Shown here: piece by piece, positions 41,078-48,164 of the stretch
Numbering within the stretch: the stretch's first letter is position 1
Layout: the number at the start of each line of letters is the position of its first letter
Assembly: GCA_020073245.1 (NCBI GenBank)
Contig: JAIQFQ010000003.1
Location: forward strand, 124,001 to 188,000
Origin: Terriglobia bacterium
Lineage (GTDB): Bacteria > Acidobacteriota > Thermoanaerobaculia > Thermoanaerobaculales > Thermoanaerobaculaceae
DNA: 64,000 nucleotides
Direction: 5' to 3'
Program-made: the position numbers and the translations under genes
The notes under the pieces: generated by a model
The model's input: only the letters and a program-made list of their open reading frames with translations
What the model was told of the DNA's origin: nothing
Databases searched by the model: none

Positions 41078-41919
41078 CGCCCGGCGACCTCTCCCAGGGC
41101 GTCGTACTGGCCCTGGGAGGCGGCGGGATACGCGGAGCGGCCCACCTCGGTGTCCTCGCCGAATTCGAGAATTGTGGCGCCGAGGTTCGGGGGATCGCCG
41201 GCACCAGTTCGGGCGCCCTCATGGGTGCTCTCTGGTTGCTCAATGGCGCCGAGCCGGCGATCCGGTTGGTGAAAGCCTTCCTAACCCGCGGGATGGGAGA
41301 CGAAGGTCCGGACTTGGAAGGTACGGCTGGTGGGCACGGCAGCTCCGGCTGGCGCCGGCTCCGGCATGCCCTGACGCTCGCCAGGGTCACGCTCTTGGGG
41401 ACGCCGATCAGCCACAAACGGTTCTTCGAGCGGATAGCGTGTCTTCTTCCGGACATTGACATCGAAGCCCTTCCGAGGCCATTCGTCGTGACCGCCACGG
41501 ATAGCATCACTGGCCGGGAGGTGAGGCTGACGCGGGGCTCACTCCGGCTGGCGGTGGCGGCCAGTTCCGCGATGCCGGGCCTCGTTCGCCCGTTTATGTG
41601 GGCCGGTCGGCCACTCCAGGACGGAGGCGCTGTCGCAGAGATCCCGGTCGCGGCCGCTAGGGAGCTCGGCTCTCCTGTGGTTGCAGTGGAGGTAAGCGAA
41701 GCACTCACACGTTATGAACGTGGGTCGGACCGTGCCCCACGTGTGTTTTTCCGCGTTGCGGCGATGGGATGGCAGGAGCTGCGGAGAAGGATCCTCGCAG
41801 AAGCGGACGTCGTGATTGCCCCGGCCGTCAACCACCTGCATTGGGGGGACTACCCCGCGTTTGATGAGGCTGTCCAGGCTGGCCGGGTGGCCGCCCGGAG
41901 GTTCCTCGATCAGACCTGA
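41074..41919 (+). CDS. patatin-like phospholipase/esterase
   Basis: 281 aa. Oxyanion loop LALGGGGIRGAAHLGVL (about 12-28), nucleophile GTSSG, and catalytic Asp in LQDGGAVAEIP (DGG/A) form the Ser-Asp dyad of bacterial patatins related to RssA/YlbK. No signal peptide or membrane helix. It would hydrolyse acyl esters. The 4-nt overlap with yqeB suggests co-translation. The 105-bp gap to the convergent ackA stop has one hairpin. Confidence 0.9.
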   Translation: MTPGDLSQGVVLALGGGGIRGAAHLGVLAEFENCGAEVRGIAGTSSGALMGALWLLNGAEPAIRLVKAFLTRGMGDEGPDLEGTAGGHGSSGWRRLRHALTLARVTLLGTPISHKRFFERIACLLPDIDIEALPRPFVVTATDSITGREVRLTRGSLRLAVAASSAMPGLVRPFMWAGRPLQDGGAVAEIPVAAARELGSPVVAVEVSEALTRYERGSDRAPRVFFRVAAMGWQELRRRILAEADVVIAPAVNHLHWGDYPAFDEAVQAGRVAARRFLDQT

Positions 41920-41930
41920 TGTCTGAAGCT

Positions 41931-41966
41931 CCGGTACAGCCGAAGGGAGGGGGACAGCCGTACCGG
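41931..41966. terminator. weak hairpin between convergent patatin and ackA genes
   Basis: CCGGTAC (41931-41937) pairs with GTACCGG (41960-41966) around a 22-nt loop holding a repeated ACAGCC. There is no T run, so terminator function is uncertain. Confidence 0.25.
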
Positions 41967-42024
41967 CCCCGGCGTGGACACTCCCTCGAGGCGCAGGTCC
42001 AGCAAGGCCCTCGCGGCTCGACCC

Positions 42025-43290
42025 CTATCTGGGTGCCTCGTTCCCGGGTACCGAGAAGGATGGCATCACGCCCCCGAGCACCCTCACCGTGTCGCGTGCG
42101 ATGACACGCTCCTCGTTTGTCGGTATGACGGCAACCGCCGTGCGGGACCCGGGGCGGGAGATGAGGGTTTCTTTTCCTCGCGGGGTCGTACGGTTGGCCT
42201 CTTGGTCCAGCTCGATGCCCAGGAATTCCATGCCGCTGACGGCCTGCTCTCGGACGAGTGGCGAATTCTCACCGATGCCACCGGTGAACGTCACGGCATC
42301 CACCCCGCCCATCGCGGCTGCGTAGGCACCGATGTACTTTTTGATGCGGTAGCAGAAGATCTCGAACGCGAGGACCGCGCGCTTGTTCCCGGCCTTGCAA
42401 GCGGCTTCAATCTCACGCATGTCGGATGAGACGCCGGAGATCCCATACAGCCCCGAGTGTTTGTTCAGCATCGCGTTCAGCTGAGCGAGAGTGACCTCTT
42501 CCATCGCCATGACCCACGGCAGGATGGCGGCGTCCAGGTCGCCGCTTCGGGTGCCCATCAGAAGGCCTTCGAGAGGCGTGAAGCCCATGGTGGTATCAAC
42601 CGATCTCCCGCGATCGACGGCAGCCATCGAACAGCCGTTGCCAAGGTGGCAGGTGATGATCCGGAGATCCTCGAGCGGGCGTCCGAGCAGCTTTGCAGTC
42701 CGGATCGAAACGAACCGGTGCGAAGTGCCGTGGAACCCGTAGCGTCGAATCGAGTGGCGGGTGTAGAGCTCGTACGGCAGCCCGTAGACGAACGCTCTCG
42801 GCGGGATCGACTGGTGAAATGCCGTGTCGAACACCGCGACGTGAGGAACGTTCGGCAGGAGGCTCCGCGCGGCGACCAACCCGCGCAGGTTGTGAGGGTT
42901 GTGAAGGGGTGCCAGGACGACGCACTCCTCGATCATCGCTTCGACCTCGGGTGTCACGAGGACCGACGACGCGAACTTTTCGCCCCCATGCACCATGCGA
43001 TGGCCCACTGCCTCGATCTCCGAGGCGGCCGAAAGGACGCCCTGCTGGGGGTGAGCCAGAACCCTGAGAATCCTCTCAACCGCGGCCCGGTGCTCCAATA
43101 TCTCCGCGATCTCTTGGTAGGGTTTCCGGCCCGGTACCTCCATGGCCAGTCGCGAGTCGGAGAGGCCGATCTTCTCGACTCCGCCCCTCGCCAGAGTGCG
43201 ATCGGTGTCGGCCTCGATCATGTCCAGCGAGGTTTCGATGACCTGGAACTTCACCGATGACGAACCGCAGTTGAGGACCAGGACTTTCAT
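42025..43290 (-). CDS. ackA: acetate kinase
   Basis: 421 aa from ATG at 43290. VLVLNCGSSSVKFQVIET (phosphate-binding Asn, Ser and Lys), VGHRMVHGGEKF, VFDTAFHQSIPPRAFVYGLP, GFHGTSHRFVS with the catalytic His, and the adenosine segment TFTGGIGENSPLVREQ are all present. It makes acetate and ATP from acetyl phosphate, or the reverse. No pta gene is adjacent. GGAGCAG precedes the start. The open frame to 43548 has no conserved N-terminus. Confidence 0.96.
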   Translation of the reverse strand: MKVLVLNCGSSSVKFQVIETSLDMIEADTDRTLARGGVEKIGLSDSRLAMEVPGRKPYQEIAEILEHRAAVERILRVLAHPQQGVLSAASEIEAVGHRMVHGGEKFASSVLVTPEVEAMIEECVVLAPLHNPHNLRGLVAARSLLPNVPHVAVFDTAFHQSIPPRAFVYGLPYELYTRHSIRRYGFHGTSHRFVSIRTAKLLGRPLEDLRIITCHLGNGCSMAAVDRGRSVDTTMGFTPLEGLLMGTRSGDLDAAILPWVMAMEEVTLAQLNAMLNKHSGLYGISGVSSDMREIEAACKAGNKRAVLAFEIFCYRIKKYIGAYAAAMGGVDAVTFTGGIGENSPLVREQAVSGMEFLGIELDQEANRTTPRGKETLISRPGSRTAVAVIPTNEERVIARDTVRVLGGVMPSFSVPGNEAPR

Positions 43291-43334
43291 TTTTCTGCTC
43301 CAGACCCGAGTGACACCTGGGACGGTCTCGACTC

Positions 43335-44246
43335 CTAGCTCAATTTCGGCGTGTCGTCCGGCAGGCGATCGAGTCGGCTTCGTTCGCTGTCGTAGGTAAA
43401 GAACCCCTTGCCGACGCGCGCTCCCGTCTGACCGGCCCGCACGAGCTTCCGAATGATGGGGCAGGGCCGGAATTTTGCCTCGCCGGTTTCGTGGAAGAGG
43501 TGCTCCAGCCAGTTTAGGACCCGGTGCAACCCGACGCGGTCGGCCCACTCGAGGGGTCCCTGACGGAACTCGTACCCGAGCTTGATCGCCAGGTCCACCT
43601 CGGCGGCGCTGGCCACGCCTTCCATCACCACGTTAGCCGCCTCATTGATCAACGGCATTATCACGCGCGTGGTCACAAAGCCCGGCGACTCGAACTCCTG
43701 TATCGGTACCTTTCCGAGGATACGGACGAACCTGCGCGCGCTCTCGAAGGCGTCGTCGCTGGTCACCTGTCCCTTCACGACCTCGACGACGCGCGTCGTC
43801 GTGACGGGGTAGAGAAAGTGCATGCCGAGAATGCGCTGGGGGTGCCGCAATCCCTGCGCCAGCTCGCTGATAGAGAGCGTCGAGGTGTTGATGATGACCG
43901 GGATCTCGGGCTTGAGCACCTCGTCGAGCTCGGCGATGAGGTCCCGCTTCGCGGCGAAATCCTCGTTGATCGTCTCGATCACCAGATCACATCCGGCGGT
44001 CTGTCTCAGATCGGTCGTGAACTCGATTCGTGCGAGGATGGCTTTCTTCTCGGCCTGGGTCAGACCCCAGCGGTCGATCTCGCGGTCGAGATCCTTCTCG
44101 AGAAGATCCTTGACCTGGTCGGTGCGCTCCGGCGTGATGTCCCGCACCACGACCCCCAGGCCCGCCTGCGAAACGCGCGTGGCGATGGAGCGTCCCATCA
44201 TCCCGCCGCCGACGACGCCGATGCGATGAAGCTCATGGTCGCTCAT
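43335..44246 (-). CDS. 3-hydroxyacyl-CoA dehydrogenase (3-hydroxybutyryl-CoA type)
   Basis: 303 aa. NAD motif IGVVGGGMMGRSIATRV (9-25) with the family GxGxMG form, then VIETINEDFAAKRDLIAELD, the catalytic His in GMHFLYPV (HFxxPV), Glu/Asn pair with SPGFVTTRVIMPLINEA, and the C-terminal FRQGPLEWADRVGL. Stand-alone enzymes of this length act in butanoate metabolism or poly-hydroxybutyrate routes. A fused crotonase domain is absent. Followed 44 nt later by ackA on the same strand. Probably leaderless (see the promoter entry). Confidence 0.93.
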   Translation of the reverse strand: MSDHELHRIGVVGGGMMGRSIATRVSQAGLGVVVRDITPERTDQVKDLLEKDLDREIDRWGLTQAEKKAILARIEFTTDLRQTAGCDLVIETINEDFAAKRDLIAELDEVLKPEIPVIINTSTLSISELAQGLRHPQRILGMHFLYPVTTTRVVEVVKGQVTSDDAFESARRFVRILGKVPIQEFESPGFVTTRVIMPLINEAANVVMEGVASAAEVDLAIKLGYEFRQGPLEWADRVGLHRVLNWLEHLFHETGEAKFRPCPIIRKLVRAGQTGARVGKGFFTYDSERSRLDRLPDDTPKLS

Positions 44247-44254
44247 GGTTGTGA

Positions 44255-44283
44255 AACCTAGCGCAAGGTGATGAAAGTGTCAA
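44255..44283 (-). promoter_or_regulatory. predicted promoter giving a leaderless 3-hydroxyacyl-CoA dehydrogenase mRNA
   Basis: On the minus strand a perfect TTGACA (44278-44283), a 17-nt spacer and TAGGTT (44255-44260). Only 8 nt separate the -10 from ATG at 44246, so transcription should start at or within a few bases of the start codon. No ribosome-binding sequence is present. Confidence 0.6.
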
Positions 44284-44291
44284 CGTCGTGC

Positions 44292-44297
44292 TAACAT
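44292..44297 (+). promoter_or_regulatory. possible -10 element giving a leaderless tlpA-like mRNA
   Basis: TAACAT ends 6 nt before GTG at 44304; no Shine-Dalgarno sequence follows. It faces away from the hbd promoter in a 57-bp divergent region. Confidence 0.33.
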
Positions 44298-44303
44298 ACG
44301 TTG

Positions 44304-44858
44304 GTGAAGAGAAAGGGCCTCCTGCCTTGCTTGGCGGCGGTGCTTTGTGCCGCGATGGCGGCGGCGGAGCCTGCCCGCCAGGAGTTCCCCGGGTTTCAGG
44401 TGAGCGACCTCACAGGTCAGACTCTTGGGGTCAAGGAGCTTTTTGGTAAGGCCACGGTCCTGAATTTCTGGGCCACGTGGTGTGGGCCCTGCCGTACGGA
44501 GCTGCCCGCGCTACAGAGTCTCCTCAACGAATTCGGGGGAAAGGGCCTCGTGGTACTGGCCGTGGATGTCGACGTGCAGGTACCGCCTGAGGAGGACTGG
44601 GTCGGGCAGCAGCTCCAGCTCGCCAAACCGCGAATCGATGCGTTTCTCCAGAAATCGAATGTGACGTTGCCCGTGTATGTGGTGGACGGCAAGACGCAAG
44701 CGGAACTCAACCTTGAACGGATCCCGTTGACTGTTCTACTCGATGGTAAGGGAGGGGTTGTGCGGATCTACTCGGGATACTCGCCCGCGTATTCGAAAGA
44801 CCTCCGCGAGCAGGTCCTGGGAATCCTGGCCGGGCGCTCTCAACAGGGAGGGAAGTGA
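44304..44858 (+). CDS. TlpA/ResA-like exported thioredoxin-fold protein
   Basis: 184 aa from GTG at 44304 (TTG at 44301 is also in frame). A signal peptide covers the first ~22 residues (LLPCLAAVLCAAMAAA). The thioredoxin fold has GKATVLNFWATWCGPCRTEL with the CGPC redox pair and RIPLTVLLDGKGGVVRIYSG with the cis-Pro. Such proteins reduce disulfides in the periplasm, for cytochrome c assembly or other exported proteins. It is the first of five exported-protein genes. Only two bases separate its stop from the next start. Confidence 0.88.
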   Translation: MKRKGLLPCLAAVLCAAMAAAEPARQEFPGFQVSDLTGQTLGVKELFGKATVLNFWATWCGPCRTELPALQSLLNEFGGKGLVVLAVDVDVQVPPEEDWVGQQLQLAKPRIDAFLQKSNVTLPVYVVDGKTQAELNLERIPLTVLLDGKGGVVRIYSGYSPAYSKDLREQVLGILAGRSQQGGK

Positions 44859-44859
44859 A

Positions 44860-45507
44860 ATGCGGAAATGGCTCGTCGTCTTGTGCCTTTCGATCGTCCT
44901 GGTGCCCTGGGCAAATGCGCAGGGCACGCCGAACACTGTCGAGCTGACCCCAACTGCCGGCTACTGGTTCGGCGACACGATCTCCCGTGGCGTGATCAAC
45001 AGCGTCGACTTCGACGTCACTATCGATGACGCTCCTTCGTACGGCCTGAGGATCGCCTACCGGTTCACGCCAAACCTGGCCTTGGAGGGGTTTTTCACGC
45101 GCGAGCGGGCCGATCTTGTCACCGGCCATGGCGATCTCTTCTCGGGGGCAAGCAGGGTCGGACGGATGGACATAACCGCCGCGGAGGCAAACGTCGAGTT
45201 TGCCTTCGGCCACAAGCGGCTGGTGCCGTTCATCGTCGGGGGTATCGGCGCGATGAGGCTTGAGCCCACACTCTCTGTGGGCCAGAGCGGAAACGGTAAC
45301 CTGTCCGGCGACACGAGGTTCCTCGGTGACTTCGGAGGTGGGTTCAAAGTGTTCTTCACTCCGGCCGTGGCGCTCCGCTTTGATTGGAGAGGTCACAGCG
45401 TCAACGTGGACAATCGGCGGGGTTGCGACTGGTGGGGCGACTGCTCCTATGATCGCAACTGGTTGACCTTCACGGAGGTCGGACTCGGGTTGACCTTCGT
45501 ATTCTGA
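44860..45507 (+). CDS. outer-membrane beta-barrel protein
   Basis: 215 aa from ATG at 44860 behind GGGAGGGAAG. Signal peptide MRKWLVVLCLSIVLVPWANA followed by QGTPNTVELTPTAGYWFGD. The mature part is alternating beta strands (YGLRIAYRFTPNLALEGFFT, FAFGHKRLVPFIVGGIGAM, VALRFDWRGHSV) and ends in TEVGLGLTFVF with the C-terminal Phe used by the Bam machinery. Resembles OmpW/OmpA-barrel-type 8-stranded proteins. Function unknown. Confidence 0.86.
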   Translation: MRKWLVVLCLSIVLVPWANAQGTPNTVELTPTAGYWFGDTISRGVINSVDFDVTIDDAPSYGLRIAYRFTPNLALEGFFTRERADLVTGHGDLFSGASRVGRMDITAAEANVEFAFGHKRLVPFIVGGIGAMRLEPTLSVGQSGNGNLSGDTRFLGDFGGGFKVFFTPAVALRFDWRGHSVNVDNRRGCDWWGDCSYDRNWLTFTEVGLGLTFVF

Positions 45508-45521
45508 AGTTCTGTAGGACC

Positions 45522-46454
45522 ATGCCCGCGATTCGGTTTCGGCAGCTGCTGGCCAAGACCGCTGCCACAACCCTTCTCGTCCTCGTGGCCGCTGGGGCCT
45601 CGAGTGAGCAGCCGCCGGGCGCGGAGGTCTTCCGCGCGACCGCGGAGGTGACCTCGATCCTGGTTCCGGTCACCGTGAAGGACAAGCGGGGGCGCCTCGT
45701 CCCGACGCTGGAGAAAGGGAGCTTCCACCTCTTCGTGGACGACATCGAGTTCCCGATCAGGTCCTTCTGGCGTGAGGGTGGCCTCCCGATCTCCTACACC
45801 TTCATCGTGGATGTGTCGGGATCGATGAACGGTCGGCGGCTCAACAGGACTCGTGACGCGATCATGGAGTTCGTGCGGCAACTCAGGCCCGACGACGAGG
45901 CGTGCCTGATCACTTTCGGGGGCGGCGAGGTCAAGCGACGTTTGGCCTTCGGGACGGATCCCACGCTCCTGCCGAGGGTGCTCGAGTCGCTCCACGGCTA
46001 CGGAACGACGGCTCTCTACGACATGCTGACGGCAACGCCTCAGGCGATGGAGGGCACTCACAACGTGAGACGGGTCCTCCTGCTGTTCACCGATGGGGTC
46101 GACACGGCGTCCGCCGTGACCCCCGCCGACGCGGTGAAGATCCTGGAGGGGCTCGCCGATCCGCTCTACGTGCTGGGGATCGAACCTCCACCGGCCGAGG
46201 AGGGCCCGCCCGACAGCTACGAGGACCTTCTCGCGCGCTTTGCCGCCGCCAGCGGTGGACGCTACCTGCGGGTTGAGACGGCGGCCAAGCTGCCTCAATT
46301 CGCGCGGGATCTGCGGCGGGAACTCACGATGCGATACATCATCACATTCGAGCCTTCGGGGCTCGGCACCGTGAAATGGCGTAAACTCGAGGTACACGTG
46401 GACGGGGGGTACGCAGTGCTGGCCAGGCAGGGTTACCGAGGGACGCTTCCGTGA
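45522..46454 (+). CDS. secreted VWA-domain protein of the Acidobacterial VWFA-related type
   Basis: 310 aa. Signal peptide (LLAKTAATTLLVLVAAGASS), then a short beta region with SILVPVTVKDKRGRLVPTLE and FHLFVDDIEFPI that matches the N-terminal part of VWFA-related Acidobacterial proteins. The VWA domain has a full MIDAS: DVSGSMNGRR, the Thr in GYGTTALYDML, and LLLFTDGVDTAS with its Asp. The end, MRYIITFEPSG, is typical. These proteins are abundant in Acidobacteriota and bind metal-dependent ligands; no partner is known. Main phylum clue in the window. Confidence 0.88.
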   Translation: MPAIRFRQLLAKTAATTLLVLVAAGASSEQPPGAEVFRATAEVTSILVPVTVKDKRGRLVPTLEKGSFHLFVDDIEFPIRSFWREGGLPISYTFIVDVSGSMNGRRLNRTRDAIMEFVRQLRPDDEACLITFGGGEVKRRLAFGTDPTLLPRVLESLHGYGTTALYDMLTATPQAMEGTHNVRRVLLLFTDGVDTASAVTPADAVKILEGLADPLYVLGIEPPPAEEGPPDSYEDLLARFAAASGGRYLRVETAAKLPQFARDLRRELTMRYIITFEPSGLGTVKWRKLEVHVDGGYAVLARQGYRGTLP

Positions 46455-46471
46455 CGGCGGCGCGGCAGGAC

Positions 46472-46502
46472 TTGACAGGTCAAGGGAATGCTGTGCTATA
46501 AA
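46472..46502 (+). promoter_or_regulatory. predicted sigma70 promoter for the OmpA-like gene
   Basis: A perfect TTGACA (46472-46477) and TATAAA (46497-46502), or CTATAA one base earlier with an 18-nt spacer. It lies about 60 nt before the ATG at 46565 and after the VWA stop, so the OmpA-like gene probably has its own strong promoter. Confidence 0.6.
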
Positions 46503-46578
46503 GTACAAGTTAGTTGACAGAGTGATCTGACAATGCGGGAGACCTGAGGCAAGGGAGGATGCTCATGAGAAAGTCGCT

Positions 46579-47115
46579 GTGGGTTGTTCTTGCGGTGGGG
46601 CTAGTCGTCACGCTAAGCAGGTCGAAGCGACCCAGATGGACGTCACAAACCTGAAGAAGTCCGACGCGGTGCAGAACGACGAGATTGCAAAGCTCTCGGA
46701 CACCACCAAGGAAGCGCTGGCCCGTGCCAACGAGGCGAACAAGATTGCGAATCACAGCTTCCTGTTCGAGGTGACGCTGACCGATGAGGCCGTGCACTTC
46801 GGCTTCAACAAGAGCGACCTCTCGGCCGACGCGAAGGCCGCCCTCGACGCCTTCGCCAAGCGCGTCAAGGACGAGAACAAGAACGTGTACATCGAGGTCC
46901 AGGGCCACACCGACGGCATCGGGTCGGAAAAGGTCAACCTCACTCTGGGCCAGACCAGGGCGGAAACGGTCATGCGGTACCTGAACATGCAGCACGGCTT
47001 CCCGCTGCACCGCATGAACGCAGTGTCCTATGGAAAGTTCAAGCCGATTGCCGACAACAAGACCGCCGACGGACGCGCGAAGAACCGCCGCGTGACCCTC
47101 GTAGTCCTGTTCTGA
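46579..47115 (+). CDS. OmpA-family lipoprotein-like protein, signal peptide apparently out of frame
   Basis: 178 codons in this frame from GTG at 46579. A short coiled coil (KKSDAVQNDEIAKLSDTTKE) precedes a complete OmpA-like domain: VHFGFNKSDLSADAKAALDA, VYIEVQGHTDGIGSEKVNLT, GQTRAETVMRYL, and DGRAKNRRVTLVVLF. A strong ribosome site (GGGAGGAT) and ATG at 46565 lie upstream in another frame that reads MRKSLWVVLAVGLVVTLS, a clear signal peptide. That suggests a lost base or bases near 46610-46625, either a real frameshift or a sequence error. With repair the protein would be an exported, probably lipid-anchored peptidoglycan binder. Confidence 0.78.
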   Translation: MGCSCGGASRHAKQVEATQMDVTNLKKSDAVQNDEIAKLSDTTKEALARANEANKIANHSFLFEVTLTDEAVHFGFNKSDLSADAKAALDAFAKRVKDENKNVYIEVQGHTDGIGSEKVNLTLGQTRAETVMRYLNMQHGFPLHRMNAVSYGKFKPIADNKTADGRAKNRRVTLVVLF

Positions 47116-47142
47116 TCCTCACGCATCGGCTGGCCTGATTCG

Positions 47143-47172
47143 GGCGCCCCGGTTCTTCGGAGCCGGGGCGCC
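47143..47172 (+). terminator. intrinsic terminator of the OmpA-like gene
   Basis: A perfect 10-bp stem GGCGCCCCGG/CCGGGGCGCC (47143-47152/47163-47172) with a 10-nt loop, 28 nt after the stop, followed by the T-rich TGTGTCTTCTTG. Confidence 0.7.
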
Positions 47173-47285
47173 TGTGTCTTCTTGCGCTGAAGGTGACGGG
47201 TGTTGAAACCCGGCCAATGTCCCTGCACATGGCCGATGGTGCCGTCTAGCATTATGATGGTAGGGACGGACGTCGGAGGTGGGAC

Positions 47286-48140
47286 GTGAAGAGACTTGTG
47301 ATGCTCCTGGCAGCTCTAGTGGTGGCCGTGGAGGTACAAGGGGCCACCGTAGTTCTGACGGGCGGCAAGCGCCTGGAAGTCGCGAAATACTCCCTCAACG
47401 GCAGCTATGTGACCGTCGAGTACGCGAACGGCCGCCGCGAGTCGTACCCTCTCTCGGCCGTTGACCTCGGGGCCACCGAGGCCGCCAAGGGCGAGAAGAC
47501 CTCTCCGGCCAAGCCTGCGGCTGAGGCAGGACCTCACAGCCCCTTCCTGGGGGCGAAGTCTTCCGGCGGGAGCGGCGCGTTGCTCGTAACCGATGCCGAT
47601 GTGAAGCACATCGAAAAGGGGGACGAGGAGGCCGCCTCGGAAGACAAGGAGGAGCAACCAGAGGATTCGGGCAACCAGGTCGTCCTCGTCAGCTACGACA
47701 AGAAGCTCGCGGCCAAGGGCCAGTGGGACATCACGGCCACGGTCGCGAACCTGGGTAAGAGCCCGGTCCAGGGCGTGAGCGCTCTCGTCCGAGTCCTGGA
47801 CCTCGGCGGGAAGCCGCTGGCTTCCGGCTCCGGCGTCCTCAACGGCAAGCTCGAAGCTGGCAAGCAGGGAACGATCACCGCGCGGGTGATCATGGAAGGA
47901 GAGCCGGCACAGGTCGCCGTCGATCTCAGCTGGCAGGAGATCCGGCCGGTCCCGACCCCGGCTGCGCCAAAGGCTCAAACGCCCGTTCCGGTGGGTGCCG
48001 CCGCTAAGCCTGAGGCGACCGCGCTGCCGAACAACCCCTCACCGATGGCCGTGCAAACGAACCCGATGTCCCTGGTGCCTCCGACGTCGGTGGGGACGGC
48101 GCCGCAAGCGCCGCCACAGGAGCCGCCCACTCCGAAGTGA
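47286..48140 (+). CDS. exported protein with an FxLYD-like beta domain, unknown function
   Basis: 284 aa from GTG at 47286 behind GGAGGTGGGAC. Signal peptide MKRLVMLLAALVVAVEVQG. A first small domain (VVLTGGKRLEVAKYSLNGSY, then VTVEYANGRRESYPLSAVDL) looks like a short beta structure also seen in the transglycosylase here. A charged linker leads to a beta-sandwich (WDITATVANLGKSPVQGVSA ... VRVLDLGGKPLASGSGVLNG) resembling FxLYD. The last ~60 residues are Pro/Ala/Gln-rich. No function assigned. Convergent with the OPT gene. Confidence 0.7.
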   Translation: MKRLVMLLAALVVAVEVQGATVVLTGGKRLEVAKYSLNGSYVTVEYANGRRESYPLSAVDLGATEAAKGEKTSPAKPAAEAGPHSPFLGAKSSGGSGALLVTDADVKHIEKGDEEAASEDKEEQPEDSGNQVVLVSYDKKLAAKGQWDITATVANLGKSPVQGVSALVRVLDLGGKPLASGSGVLNGKLEAGKQGTITARVIMEGEPAQVAVDLSWQEIRPVPTPAAPKAQTPVPVGAAAKPEATALPNNPSPMAVQTNPMSLVPPTSVGTAPQAPPQEPPTPK

Positions 48141-48164
48141 CCGGCGCCTGCGAGGCTGAAGCGC

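Noticed and set aside
42025..43548. Longer acetate kinase frame
   Set aside because: The first ~85 residues precede the conserved start MKVLVLNCGSSS and have no family pattern.
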